Shown: positions 24,883 through 33,532, counted from the first letter of the stretch. The stretch: 64,000 nt of DNA from Kitasatospora sp. MAA4 (GCF_029893355.1 NZ_JARZAI010000003.1:186001-250000); one strand, 5' to 3'. The notes: generated from the sequence alone by a model not told the origin. Translations and numbers: made by a program.

Positions 24883-25554
24883 ATGACCTTCGTCGACATC
24901 AGTCAGGGTTGGTACGACGGGATGCCCTCCTACGAGGCAGCCTGGTACCCCCAGTTCTCGTCCAACGCCGTGATGACGCCGGCGACCGACCCCTGCGGGG
25001 CCGGCCGAACGTTCACCGAGTTCAAGCTCTTCCCGCACAACGGCACCCACATCGAGAGCGGCTACCACTTCTTCCAGGACGGCCAGAAGATCGACGAGGT
25101 ACCGGTCGACACCTTCGTCGGTGCCGCCGTCATCGCTGACCTCTCGAACAAGCAGGACCGCGACCCGATCACCGGCGACGACCTGGAGAAGGCCGTCGGC
25201 GAGGTCTGGCAGGAGGGTTTCCGCCTGCTGATCCGCACCGACCACCCGGAGCGCCACCTGGGCGACGCCGACTACTGGGACACCGCCCCCTACATCGCCC
25301 CGTCCGCCGCGGACTGGATCGTCGAGCGCCGCGCCGCGCTGGTCGGCATGGACTGCGTCACCGAGAAGCAGGGCGAGCGCAGCTTCCCGATCCACCGCCG
25401 CCTGCTGAAGGCCGAGATCCCGATCCTGGAGAACATCCGCAACCTGCACCGGATCACCGAGCGCGAGGTGCACCTCGTCGCGCTGCCGATCCTGGTGTCC
25501 GGCGCCGAGGCCGCCCCGGCCCGGGCCCTGGTCTTCGAGAACTGGGCGGGCTGA
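24883..25554 (+). CDS. Cyclase-family hydrolase (KynB-type fold)
   Basis: 223 residues from ATG 24883, preceded by GGGAGCAG. The metal-binding motif FPHNGTHIESGYHFF corresponds to HxGTHxDxPxHF of the cyclase family (bacterial arylformamidases and polyketide cyclases); here Glu and Ser replace two usual residues. It may hydrolyse N-formylkynurenine, duplicating the alpha/beta hydrolase at 12493, or act on another amide or lactone. First gene of a rightward four-gene operon. Confidence 0.85.
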   Translation: MTFVDISQGWYDGMPSYEAAWYPQFSSNAVMTPATDPCGAGRTFTEFKLFPHNGTHIESGYHFFQDGQKIDEVPVDTFVGAAVIADLSNKQDRDPITGDDLEKAVGEVWQEGFRLLIRTDHPERHLGDADYWDTAPYIAPSAADWIVERRAALVGMDCVTEKQGERSFPIHRRLLKAEIPILENIRNLHRITEREVHLVALPILVSGAEAAPARALVFENWAG

Positions 25555-25598
25555 CCGTCCGAGGCGTCCGCCCCACCCCGTACAGAGGAGCCCTGATC

Positions 25599-26810
25599 GT
25601 GCCCACATCGCGCCCAGTCGTGGCGCTCACCAGGACCAGGGGCGCCGATGCCCGGGCCACGGCGGACGCGGTCGAGGAGGTCCTGGACCTCCTCGACTCC
25701 CCGCTCGACGCCCTGGAACCCGGGATGCGTGTCCTGATCAAACCCAACATGTTCCAGCTCAAGCCCGGCTTCCGCAGCAACCCGGACATCCTGGTGGCAC
25801 TCGCCAGGATCGCCGCCGGCCGCGGCGCCAAGGTCTTCGTCGGTGAGCGCACCCGCAACCTCCACCAGGTGCTGGAGGGAAGCGAGATCCACCGGTACGC
25901 CGAGGTGGTGTCCTTCGACGACCGCCCGGTCCGCATCACCCAGATCCCGGACGCCACCTCGCTGCGGGTACCGATCGCCGTACCGGACATCGTGCTCGAC
26001 TGCGACTACTTCATCGGCGTACCGCAACTGCGCACGCACTCCAGCGTCGTCCTAACCAACGCCATGAAGAACCTGGTCGGGCTGCTCCCGGGCTACACCA
26101 CCAGGATCGTCCACATGGCCGGGGTCGAGGAGAGCATCGTCGACCTCAACGTCCTGCGCCCGCAGCAGCTCGTGGTCAGCGACGTCACCTCGGTGATCGA
26201 GGGCAACTACCCGATGGCCGGCGAAGTCCGGCCGGTCGGCTTCCTCGCCGCCTCCACCAGCGCCGCGGCCGTGGACACCGTCACCGCGGAACTGGCCGGG
26301 GTGGACCCCGAGGAGCTCGACTACCTGCGGTACGCGCACGAGCGCGGCCTCGGCCCGGCCGGCCTGGCGGACGTCGAGACCCGCGGCACACCCCTGGGCG
26401 ACCTGGCCTTTCGGATCAACCGGGCGCCGAGCCGGATCGTCCCCCCGCGCGAGGGCATCCACATCCACGCCGAGACGGCGTGTGCGAGCTGCCGCCGCTT
26501 CGTCGCCGCGGCGCTGTCCCGCCTGCACGACGAACTGATGGCCTACCCGGGCGAGTTGACCGTCATCTGCGGGGCCCACGAGACCCTGCCGCCGCTGCGC
26601 GGAGCCGTTGTCCTGGTCGGCAACGCCCTGTACGACCACCGGGAGGCCGGGGTCTACCTGGAGGGCTGCCCCCCACGCGCCATCCAGATCGCGGGCTTCC
26701 GGCAAGCGATCGGCACGGCGGTCAACCCGGAGGAGCGCACCCAGTTCCGCGTACCCGGCCAGCGCAGCACCGCCGGGCTTCCCCAGCCGGCCCCTGAGGA
26801 GTTGGTCTGA
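25599..26810 (+). CDS. DUF362 domain protein with Cys-containing C-terminal region
   Basis: 403 residues from GTG 25599 (AGAGGAG upstream). N-terminal DUF362 signature: VLIKPNMFQLKPGFRSNPD, VPQLRTHSSVVLTNAMKNLVGLLPG. The C-terminal part has ETACASCRRFV, VICGAHETLPP and YLEGCPPRAIQIAGF, giving four Cys that could bind a metal or Fe-S cluster. DUF362 function is poorly defined. In this cluster, which has the Lar cofactor genes but no LarA, it is one candidate client for the nickel-pincer cofactor; that is inference only. Confidence 0.8.
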   Translation: MPTSRPVVALTRTRGADARATADAVEEVLDLLDSPLDALEPGMRVLIKPNMFQLKPGFRSNPDILVALARIAAGRGAKVFVGERTRNLHQVLEGSEIHRYAEVVSFDDRPVRITQIPDATSLRVPIAVPDIVLDCDYFIGVPQLRTHSSVVLTNAMKNLVGLLPGYTTRIVHMAGVEESIVDLNVLRPQQLVVSDVTSVIEGNYPMAGEVRPVGFLAASTSAAAVDTVTAELAGVDPEELDYLRYAHERGLGPAGLADVETRGTPLGDLAFRINRAPSRIVPPREGIHIHAETACASCRRFVAAALSRLHDELMAYPGELTVICGAHETLPPLRGAVVLVGNALYDHREAGVYLEGCPPRAIQIAGFRQAIGTAVNPEERTQFRVPGQRSTAGLPQPAPEELV

Positions 26811-26811
26811 C

Positions 26812-28185
26812 ATGCATTCTGTTCCCGTACTACGTGCGACCGGCGAGTACCGGTCGCACGAGGTGGCGCAGGTGCTCGCGCTCAGCGGCGAGCCCCTGGC
26901 GGAGGTGGATCAGGCCCCGCCGCTGCTGGTGCGCCGCTCACTGGACGAGCAGCGCCGTGCTCCCGAGCAGAGCACCGAGGAGCGGCTGGCCGCGCTGCGT
27001 ACGGCCGGCGAGCTCTTCCGCACCGCCGAGCTCGGGGGTGAGAGCCCGCAGCAGTACACCCGCTCGCACGCGCTCGCCACCGGCACCCCCGTCGGCGTCG
27101 CCGAGCGTGCCCTGGACCGCTACCCCGTGCTCACCGCGGGGCTGGAATCGGTGCTGGCCGGCGAGCGCCCGGCCGGCGTCGGGGCGGGCGCGCGCTGGGT
27201 GCCGCGCGGCTCTGTGCTCGGGGTGGTCGCACCCAGCAACCACCCCGGCGTGCACACCTCCTGGCTGCAGGCCCTGGCGCTCGGCTACCGGGTCGCCGTA
27301 CGCCCCGGCGCCCGGGACCCGTTCACCCCCGCCCGGCTCATCCGGGCGCTGCGGGCCGCCGGTCTGGAGCCGGGGTGGGCCACCCTGCTGCCCGGCTCCC
27401 ACGCCGCGGCGGACGCCCTGGTGGCGGCGGCCGACCTCGCGATGGTCTACGGCGGCCCGGAGTCCGAGGCCCGCTACGGCGGCTCGGACCGCGTCAAGGT
27501 ACGCGGCCCCGGCCGGACCAAGGTCCTCGTGCTCGGTGACAACCCGTCCGAGGAGGACCTCGACCACCTGGTCCGGGAGATCGCCGGGGACGGTGGCGTA
27601 CGGTGCACCAACACCACCGCGGTGTTCACCGACGGCGACCACGGACGGCTCGCCCAGGCGCTCGCCGACCGGCTCGCCAAACTGCCGGTGCTGCCGGTGA
27701 CCGACCCCGGATCGGCGCTTCCCGCCCGGACAGTCGAGGAGGCCGCGGCGCTCTACCGCACTCTCGACGGGCTGCTGGCCGGTGCCGTGGAGGTGAGCGC
27801 GGCGCACTACGCCGGTGAGCGCCACCCGCTGGTGGACGGCTACGCCGTGCTGCGACCCGCCGTGCTGCGCTGCGACCGCCCCGACCACCCCGGGCTCGGC
27901 GTCGAACTGCCCTTCCCCTGCGTCTGGGTGGCTCCCTGGACACCGCAGGACGGGATCGCGCCGATGCGCGGCTCGTTGGCACTGACCGTGCTCGCCGAGA
28001 CCGGCCACCCGCACGCCGAGGACGTGCTCCGGCAGGCCCTCGACGAGCCCACCGTGCGCAGCGTGCTGGACGGCCCGGTGGTCGACTGGGGAGCGGACCC
28101 GCAATTCCCGCACGACGGGCAGCTGAGCCAATTCCTGATGGAAGCGCGCGGTTTCGCGCGCGCACAAGCAGAGAGCCGGACGTGA
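26812..28185 (+). CDS. Aldehyde dehydrogenase / acyl-CoA reductase-like protein
   Basis: 457 residues from ATG 26812, one base after the DUF362 stop. NAD(P)-binding region WVPRGSVLGVVAPSNHPGVHTSWLQALALGYRV and catalytic Cys in GDGGVRCTNTTAVF place it in the ALDH/LuxC-type superfamily. It may reduce an activated acid (for example the adenylate or carrier-bound acyl group) to an aldehyde, or oxidise an aldehyde. Direction cannot be told from sequence. The next gene, an SDR, overlaps it by GTGA. Confidence 0.8.
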   Translation: MHSVPVLRATGEYRSHEVAQVLALSGEPLAEVDQAPPLLVRRSLDEQRRAPEQSTEERLAALRTAGELFRTAELGGESPQQYTRSHALATGTPVGVAERALDRYPVLTAGLESVLAGERPAGVGAGARWVPRGSVLGVVAPSNHPGVHTSWLQALALGYRVAVRPGARDPFTPARLIRALRAAGLEPGWATLLPGSHAAADALVAAADLAMVYGGPESEARYGGSDRVKVRGPGRTKVLVLGDNPSEEDLDHLVREIAGDGGVRCTNTTAVFTDGDHGRLAQALADRLAKLPVLPVTDPGSALPARTVEEAAALYRTLDGLLAGAVEVSAAHYAGERHPLVDGYAVLRPAVLRCDRPDHPGLGVELPFPCVWVAPWTPQDGIAPMRGSLALTVLAETGHPHAEDVLRQALDEPTVRSVLDGPVVDWGADPQFPHDGQLSQFLMEARGFARAQAESRT

Positions 28186-28940
28186 CAGGCGTGACCACTG
28201 ATACCTCTGACACCTCACATGTGCTGATCACCGGTGCCACCGGGGACCTCGGCCGGGCCATCGCCGAGGGCTTCCTGGACCGGGGAGCGCGGCTGGCCCT
28301 GCAGTACCGGCGCTCTCCGGAGCCGCTGGCCCCGCTGGTGGCCCGGGCCGAAGCGGCCGGCCGCGAGATCCTGCTGCTCCAGGCCGACCTGACCACTCCC
28401 GAGGGGCCGGCCGGCCTGGTCGAGCGGGTGGAGAAGGAGTGGGGCCGGCTGGACGTCCTGGTGAACAACGCCGGCGGCGCGAGCCCCCGATCGTTCGCCG
28501 ACGTCACCCTCCAGGAGTGGCAGGAGGCGCTGCAGCTCAACCTGACCGCTCCGTTCCTGCTGGTGCAGGCCGCGTTGCCGCTGCTCACGGCCTCGCGGGG
28601 AGCGGTGGTCAACATCTCCTCGGTGGCCGCGCTCACCGGCGGTGCCTTCGGTCCGCACTACGCCGCCACCAAGGCCGGTCTGATCGGGCTGACCCGCAGT
28701 GCCGCGCGCGAGCTCGGCCCGCTGGGCATCCGGGTCAACGCCCTGGCCCCCGGGCCGGTGGACTCCGCGATGACCGACAAGCTGGCCGGACCGGTCATGG
28801 CGGGCATCACGGCAAGCACGGCGCTGCGCCGAGTGGTGCGGCCGCAGGAGATCGCCGACGCGGTGACCTGGCTGGCCGACGCCGCCGGTGCGGTGACCGG
28901 GCAGACCCTGGTGGTGGACGGCGGCCGACACTTCCTCTGA
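28182..28940 (+). CDS. Short-chain dehydrogenase/reductase
   Basis: 252 residues from GTG 28182 (GTGA overlap with the ALDH-like gene). Rossmann motif ITGATGDLGRAI, NNAGG, and catalytic Ser-Tyr-Lys in NISSVAALTG and HYAATKAG; C-terminus TGQTLVVDGGRHFL is FabG-like. It likely reduces a keto or aldehyde group made by the preceding enzyme. Last gene before a strong terminator. Confidence 0.88.
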   Translation: MTGVTTDTSDTSHVLITGATGDLGRAIAEGFLDRGARLALQYRRSPEPLAPLVARAEAAGREILLLQADLTTPEGPAGLVERVEKEWGRLDVLVNNAGGASPRSFADVTLQEWQEALQLNLTAPFLLVQAALPLLTASRGAVVNISSVAALTGGAFGPHYAATKAGLIGLTRSAARELGPLGIRVNALAPGPVDSAMTDKLAGPVMAGITASTALRRVVRPQEIADAVTWLADAAGAVTGQTLVVDGGRHFL

Positions 28941-28951
28941 TCGCGTCACCC

Positions 28952-29003
28952 GAAAACCGACTGGGCTCGGGAGGATTTCTCCTCCCGAGCCCAGTCGGTT
29001 TTC
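28952..29003. terminator. Bidirectional terminator
   Basis: Perfect 24-base-pair stem (GAAAACCGACTGGGCTCGGG... and its complement) with a 4-base loop TTTC, flanked by AAAA and TTTT. It separates the convergent SDR and ATP-grasp genes. Confidence 0.92.
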
Positions 29004-29016
29004 CGCTGTGCGGCCG

Positions 29017-30279
29017 TCAGTTGGCGTCGGCGGCTTCGAGCTCGTAGAAGCCGGCGCCGTCGAGGTAGCGCACGGTGTTCAGGTCCCGCAGCACGACCTC
29101 CTCGACGTCGTGGTGCAGCGTCAGCATGACCGCGTTGCTCAGGTCGTCGATCGTGCGCCGGATCGGCTGTCCAGGCTCGACCAGGATCCGCAGCTCGCGG
29201 AAGCTCTCCAGCGCGCGCACCTGGTCCAGCCCGCGGTAGCCCTTGAGGACGCCCTCCACCGGCGAGGCCATCGCCGCCCAGGCGAAGTAGCGCTTGATCA
29301 CGTACGGCTCGGCCGAACGTGCGTGGAAGCGCTCCGGGTCGAGGTAGGCGTCGACGATCCACTCGACCTGCGACTCGCCCACCGAGAGCCTGGTGAAGGC
29401 AGGCAGGTCGCCGCCGGAGATCCGGGCGCCGGCCTCGATCAGGCACGCGCCGTTCGGGGTGAGCTTGATCTCCAGGTGGCCGGGGCCGTGCTGGATCCCG
29501 AGGGCGTCCAGCACCTGGAAGGCGTACTCGCAGAGCAGCCGCGCGTCGGACGAGCCGGAGTCGACCAGGGTGTTCTCCACCGCGAGGTCGGTGACGCCGT
29601 TGACCGAGAGCCGGCCCGTCCGCCAGATGTCGGTCACATGGTGCACGCCGTCGCGGCTCACGGTGTTGACCATGTACTCGCTGCCGACCAGATACTCCTG
29701 GGCGACGACACCCTCGTTGCGCAGCGAGAAGACGTTCTCCCGGCCGAGCAGGGTGCGGAAGGCCTGGACGGCCTGCTCCGGCGTGTCGCAGAAGGACACG
29801 CCGTCCCCGGCGGCGCTGCGTACCGGCTTGACCACGATCCGGCCGCCGGTCTCCCGGTGCCAGGCGCGGAGCTGCTCGTCGTCCTCGATCAGCAGCTGCC
29901 GGGCGGCCCGCAGGCCGGCCGAGCGGATCTGCTCGATCTGGGTGAACTTGTCCCGGCGTGCCGCGCTGAGCGCCGTCCCGTTGGTGAGCAGCCCGAGGGC
30001 TTCGCTCAACCGGTCGGCGAGCTCCACCCCGAGCTCGCCGCCGGGCAGGACCGCTACCGGCTTGTACTCCGCCAGGGCCGCCAGCGTCCGCTCGAAGTCG
30101 CCCTCGTGGACGATGTTGTCCACGAACCCGCTGAGATCGAGACCGCCCTGGTAGACCAACGGCACCTCGGCGGTGCTCTGGACCCGGACCGTGCCGTAGC
30201 CGGCCTTCTCGAAGGCGGGGGCGAGCTCCTTGGCCGCGGCGTAGGCGTCGACGATGGCGACGTAACCCTGTGTGCTCAT
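29017..30279 (-). CDS. ATP-grasp ligase 1
   Basis: 420 residues from ATG 30279 (GGAAGGAG upstream). ATP-grasp features: IVVKPVRSAAGDGVSFCDT, EYLVGSEYMVNTVS, PGHLEIKLTPNGACLIEAGARISGGDLPAF. Such carboxylate-amine ligases form amide bonds through acyl-phosphates and resemble L-amino-acid ligases and antibiotic-pathway ligases such as those in dipeptide, butirosin and pheganomycin-type pathways. Second gene after ATP-grasp ligase 2, 78 bases apart. Substrates unknown; the 26-residue ORF upstream is a possible acceptor. Confidence 0.88.
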   Translation of the reverse strand: MSTQGYVAIVDAYAAAKELAPAFEKAGYGTVRVQSTAEVPLVYQGGLDLSGFVDNIVHEGDFERTLAALAEYKPVAVLPGGELGVELADRLSEALGLLTNGTALSAARRDKFTQIEQIRSAGLRAARQLLIEDDEQLRAWHRETGGRIVVKPVRSAAGDGVSFCDTPEQAVQAFRTLLGRENVFSLRNEGVVAQEYLVGSEYMVNTVSRDGVHHVTDIWRTGRLSVNGVTDLAVENTLVDSGSSDARLLCEYAFQVLDALGIQHGPGHLEIKLTPNGACLIEAGARISGGDLPAFTRLSVGESQVEWIVDAYLDPERFHARSAEPYVIKRYFAWAAMASPVEGVLKGYRGLDQVRALESFRELRILVEPGQPIRRTIDDLSNAVMLTLHHDVEEVVLRDLNTVRYLDGAGFYELEAADAN

Positions 30280-30357
30280 TCTGTTGTGCTCTCCTTCCGC
30301 GGGCCTGCTGGGACCGCGAGGTGATGTTCCGTCAGTGCTGCTGCTGGTGTGCCTGGT

Positions 30358-31650
30358 TCAGAGGACGGCGGGACTCAGCGGCTCCGCCGTCACCTTGAAG
30401 TCCGTCGCGGTGGCCGTGATCGCCGCCTCCACCTCCGCGGAGCTGTGTCCGCGGAACCGGAAGCGGCCGCCCACGTGCTCGTAGTAGGCATCCGCGAGCG
30501 GCAGCACCTCTCCGGCCTGCAGCAGGGACTCCGCGTACGGGCCGGGGTCACGGCCGACCATCGGGGTCACCAGGTCGATCCGGCAGGGGCGTTCGGCGGG
30601 GGCGGGTACCAGCAGCCAGCCGGCCACTGCGCCCGCAGCGTCGGCCGCCTCGTCCGGTACGGGGTGCGGTGCCTCGCCGAGCTGGATCCGGAAGGCGGCC
30701 TCCATCAGGTCGTAACCGTGGATGTCGCGCCAGAGGAACGGGATCTCGGCGCCGCCGACCCTCGCCCCGGTCTCCAGGAAGGAGCAGGTGATCCCGTCGT
30801 CCGTACGCTCGACGAAGACCTCCAGGTGGAAGACCACCGGGTCGGCGGCGAGAGCGCCGATGAAGCGGGAGGCCCACGTGCCGACCGCGGCCACCACGGC
30901 CGGGTCGTCCTCCTCCACCGAGCCCAGGACGTCGCCGGTCCGGAAGCCCAGGCAGGTGTTGAGGTACCGGGATGCCCGGAAGACCTCGGTGCGGCCGTCC
31001 CGGAACAGGCCGTCCACGTGGTAGATCGGATGCGGGTTCCGGACCTGGACGATCGACGGGCTCCGGGTCTCGAAGTGCACCTCGGCGAGCTCGGCGGGCC
31101 CGTCGATGACCACCACACCCTCGCTGGAGCTGCCGATCCTCGGCTTGAGGACGACCGGCCAGCCGTGCTCGCCGGCGAAGGCCATGACCGAGTCAGAGTC
31201 CGGTGCGGGTGCGAAGGTCGGCAGGGGCAGGCCCTCGGCGGCGACGGCCTGCGCCATCAGGAGCTTGTCGCGGAACGGCAGCAGCTCCTCGGGCCGCTGG
31301 CCGGGGCAGTCCCACTCGACCCGGAGCTCGGCGGCCACCAGGAGGTCGTCCTCCTTGAGCCCGACGACGGCGCTCGGGGCACCGTACCGCTGCGCGAGGG
31401 AGGCGACCGCCGACCGTACGACGGCCAGGTCGTCGGTGGCCGGCACCAGGACCACCTCGGCGGCCTTGGCGGGAACTCCGACCTCACCCACCTCGGTGGT
31501 GATGTAGGTGACGAAGTATCGGTCGTGATCCAGGTAGTCGAGGTAGTGGGCGTAACTGTCGCGCCATCTGTGGATGACCACGACATGGGGCCTGGCAGGA
31601 TCGGCCGCAGGGCTGCTGACAGTGACGAAGGTGCTGACGGGGCTTCCCAT
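30358..31650 (-). CDS. ATP-grasp ligase 2
   Basis: 430 residues from ATG 31650, with GGAGG about ten bases upstream. Motifs: VVLKPRIGSSSEGVVVIDGP, VDGLFRDGRTEVFRASRYLN, VFHLEVFVERTDDGITCSFLETGARVGGAEIPFL. It is only distantly similar to ligase 1, so the two probably catalyse different amide couplings. An 11-base-pair hairpin and a 26-codon ORF lie in the 250-base leader of this operon. Confidence 0.88.
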   Translation of the reverse strand: MGSPVSTFVTVSSPAADPARPHVVVIHRWRDSYAHYLDYLDHDRYFVTYITTEVGEVGVPAKAAEVVLVPATDDLAVVRSAVASLAQRYGAPSAVVGLKEDDLLVAAELRVEWDCPGQRPEELLPFRDKLLMAQAVAAEGLPLPTFAPAPDSDSVMAFAGEHGWPVVLKPRIGSSSEGVVVIDGPAELAEVHFETRSPSIVQVRNPHPIYHVDGLFRDGRTEVFRASRYLNTCLGFRTGDVLGSVEEDDPAVVAAVGTWASRFIGALAADPVVFHLEVFVERTDDGITCSFLETGARVGGAEIPFLWRDIHGYDLMEAAFRIQLGEAPHPVPDEAADAAGAVAGWLLVPAPAERPCRIDLVTPMVGRDPGPYAESLLQAGEVLPLADAYYEHVGGRFRFRGHSSAEVEAAITATATDFKVTAEPLSPAVL

Positions 31651-31695
31651 GGACGCGGGTCCTCCGGCGGACGGCAGGGGGGTCAAAGGAGAGGA

Positions 31696-31724
31696 CCCGG
31701 CGTACGAGTCCTCCGTACGCCGGG
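31696..31724 (-). terminator. Leader hairpin, possible attenuator
   Basis: CCCGGCGTACG / CGTACGCCGGG, perfect 11-base-pair stem with a 7-base loop, lying between the 26-codon ORF and ATP-grasp ligase 2. No U-run follows, so it could be a weak terminator, an RNA-processing stop or an attenuator element. Confidence 0.5.
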
Positions 31725-31796
31725 CGGTGGTCTCCGGGCGGTGAATGAGCGCGCTACGGCGCTTTGACCTGGGAAGAGACCGAGGGAGAGGCTGTT

Positions 31797-31877
31797 TCAG
31801 TTCGGCAGGATCAGCCAGGGCCAGTCGTTCCCGAGGGGGGTGCGGGAAGACCTGACGGAGTTGGACACGAAGCTCAT
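31797..31877 (-). CDS. 26-residue ORF upstream of the ATP-grasp genes
   Basis: From ATG 31877 with GAGAGG six bases upstream to TGA 31797. It begins MSFVSNSVRSSRTP and ends LGNDWPWLILPN. It directly follows an operator and precedes two ATP-grasp ligases on the same strand. Two readings: a ribosomal peptide substrate of the ligases, or a leader peptide whose two Trp codons sense tryptophan, the amino acid consumed by this cluster. I recognise no known precursor family. Confidence 0.6.
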   Translation of the reverse strand: MSFVSNSVRSSRTPLGNDWPWLILPN

Positions 31878-31893
31878 GGCAACCTCTCACGCA

Positions 31894-31925
31894 TTGACTA
31901 GAGTTAGTGGTTTCACTCTAGTCAA
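31894..31925. promoter_or_regulatory. Inverted-repeat operator of the ATP-grasp operon
   Basis: TTGACTAGAGT (31894-31904) and ACTCTAGTCAA (31915-31925) form a perfect 11-base inverted repeat with a 10-base spacer. On the minus strand TTGACT at 31925-31920 can serve as -35, with TCTAGT 17 bases later as a weak -10. A related half-site AATAGTCAAC follows at 31944. Confidence 0.75.
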
Positions 31926-32227
31926 CGCCAGCCCGGGATGACAATAGTCAACATGGAGCCAGTTGGCATGGGCTGCTCGCAGTGGCCGATGGGCACCGTC
32001 CATAGCCGTTACAGTTGCAAATGTCTCTGCCTGTGCCCTATGTGAACAGTTAACTGATGCGTATGCTTCGGTTGCGTGTCTCACAACAAGAGGGCGCATC
32101 CCTCGTAACACGCTCTGGCGCGTGGTCGTCCTATCATTGGCTTCGCGCACGTGGGGTAAACCTCAGCTGTTGACAGCAGTCAGGTATGGAGCGCTCCGGA
32201 TCACAACCTGTACTAAAGGAGGCCCCA
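31926..32227. other. Regulatory region before the XRE-TPR gene
   Basis: No credible gene. The stretch is less GC-rich than the surroundings and has several short symmetric sites: GCCAGTTGGC near 31960, CAGTTAACTG near 32047, and TTGACAGCAGTCA near 32171. It probably contains the promoter of the regulator at 32228. Confidence 0.55.
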
Positions 32228-33532
32228 GTGAAGGCCCTGAAGCTCCAGCAACCCGAGTTCGGCATCAAGCTGAGAGAGTTGCGCTGCGAGCGTGGACTCT
32301 CTCAACGGGACCTGGCCGGCGGAGTTGTGACAGCGAGTTACATCTCGCTCGTGGAGTCGGGGGCCCGGATGCCGGCCCTGGATGTCCTGATGCATCTGGC
32401 CAGAGTCCTCGGAGTCCAGTTCCAGGATTTGACCGGCAGCGAGCTCCCCGGCGGGCCGCTCCTCGGCGAGAGCCTGGCCGAGCCGGCCGCGGAGGAGCCC
32501 GAGATCCGGGCGGACGCCGCCTCTCGGCTCATCCTGGCGCGCAACTCCATGAGCGCCGGCGCTCTGGACACCGCCCGGGAGGAGCTGGAGCGCCTCTACG
32601 TCAATCCCGACGCCTCCCCGTCGACCTGGGAGCGGCTGAACGTCGGCTTCGCCCTCTGCGAGGTGCTGACCACCCTCGGCGCCAACGAGGAGCGCCACCG
32701 CCTGGCGGTCGAGCTCGTCGAGCTCGCGGACGGGACCGACCGGGAGAGCACCCGGTTCAAGGCGCTGGTCGACCTGGCCGGCGCGGCCCGCGACAGCGGC
32801 CGGCTCACCGCCGCCTACCAGGCGACGGAGAAGGCCCAGGGCCTGCTGGCCAAGAGCGGCTTCACGGGCACCACCGAGCACGTGCGCATGCTCGGGGTGC
32901 GGCTGTCCGTGGTCTGCGAGCTCAACCGGGACACCCAGATCGACCCGCTCGTGAACGAGATGCTCGACACTGCCGAGCAGGCCGGCGTCCCGGCGATCGT
33001 GGGCTCCGCGCACTGGGCGGCGGCCACCGCCTACTCCCGCGGCGACCAGCCGATGAAGGCCGTCAACCACCTGCTGGAGGCCCGGCGGATACTGAGCGGC
33101 CTGGACCTGCCGGTCAGGCAGTGGTTGCGGTTCTGTACCGCCACCGCGTCGATCCTGGTCGACCTGGAGGTCGAGCTGCCCACGGCGCGGACCTATCTGG
33201 ACGTGGCCTACTCCATCGTGGAGGTGTCCCCGGGCGCCAACCGGCCGCTGGTGGACAGCATCCAGGCCAGGTACCTGCTGGCCGTCGGCGACGCCGCCGG
33301 CGCGGAGGAGCAGTGCCGGTCGGTGGTGGAGAACGGCGCGCCGTTGGTCGCGATGGATCGGGCGCGGCTGTACGCGGCCTGGGGCAAGGCCCTTGGCCGC
33401 CTGGGACGGGCCGCGGAAGCGGTGGAGCAGCTGCGCCAGTCCGCGCTGCTGTACGAGGAGATCGGCGCACTGCGGCCCGCTCTGCAGAGCTGGCGCGCGA
33501 TCAACGAGCTGGACCTCAAGTCCGGGTCCTGA
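32228..33532 (+). CDS. XRE-family regulator with TPR domain
   Basis: 434 residues. GTG 32228 is preferred over the upstream ATG 32186 because AAAGGAGG lies six bases before it. N-terminal HTH: FGIKLRELRCERGLSQRDLAGG and SYISLVESGARMPALDVLMHLA. The rest is helical with tetratricopeptide-like repeats (ARSILARNSMSAGALDTAREELERL, ALVDLAGAARDSGRLTAAYQATEKAQGLL, AAATAYSRGDQPMKAVNHLLEARRIL, YAAWGKALGRLGRAAEAVEQLRQSA). HTH plus TPR resembles RRNPP-type peptide-sensing regulators and related actinomycete regulators. It is a strong candidate cluster regulator and possible reader of the recurring operator. Confidence 0.85.
   Translation: MKALKLQQPEFGIKLRELRCERGLSQRDLAGGVVTASYISLVESGARMPALDVLMHLARVLGVQFQDLTGSELPGGPLLGESLAEPAAEEPEIRADAASRLILARNSMSAGALDTAREELERLYVNPDASPSTWERLNVGFALCEVLTTLGANEERHRLAVELVELADGTDRESTRFKALVDLAGAARDSGRLTAAYQATEKAQGLLAKSGFTGTTEHVRMLGVRLSVVCELNRDTQIDPLVNEMLDTAEQAGVPAIVGSAHWAAATAYSRGDQPMKAVNHLLEARRILSGLDLPVRQWLRFCTATASILVDLEVELPTARTYLDVAYSIVEVSPGANRPLVDSIQARYLLAVGDAAGAEEQCRSVVENGAPLVAMDRARLYAAWGKALGRLGRAAEAVEQLRQSALLYEEIGALRPALQSWRAINELDLKSGS

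Noticed and set aside
31797..31877. Microcin C-type precursor (C-terminal Asn)
   Set aside because: The peptide ends in Asn, but no MccB-like adenylating enzyme is present, so the resemblance is only superficial.
31887..32150. 87-codon leftward ORF in the regulatory region
   Set aside because: Runs across several operator-like sites, has no ribosome site and an uneven composition.
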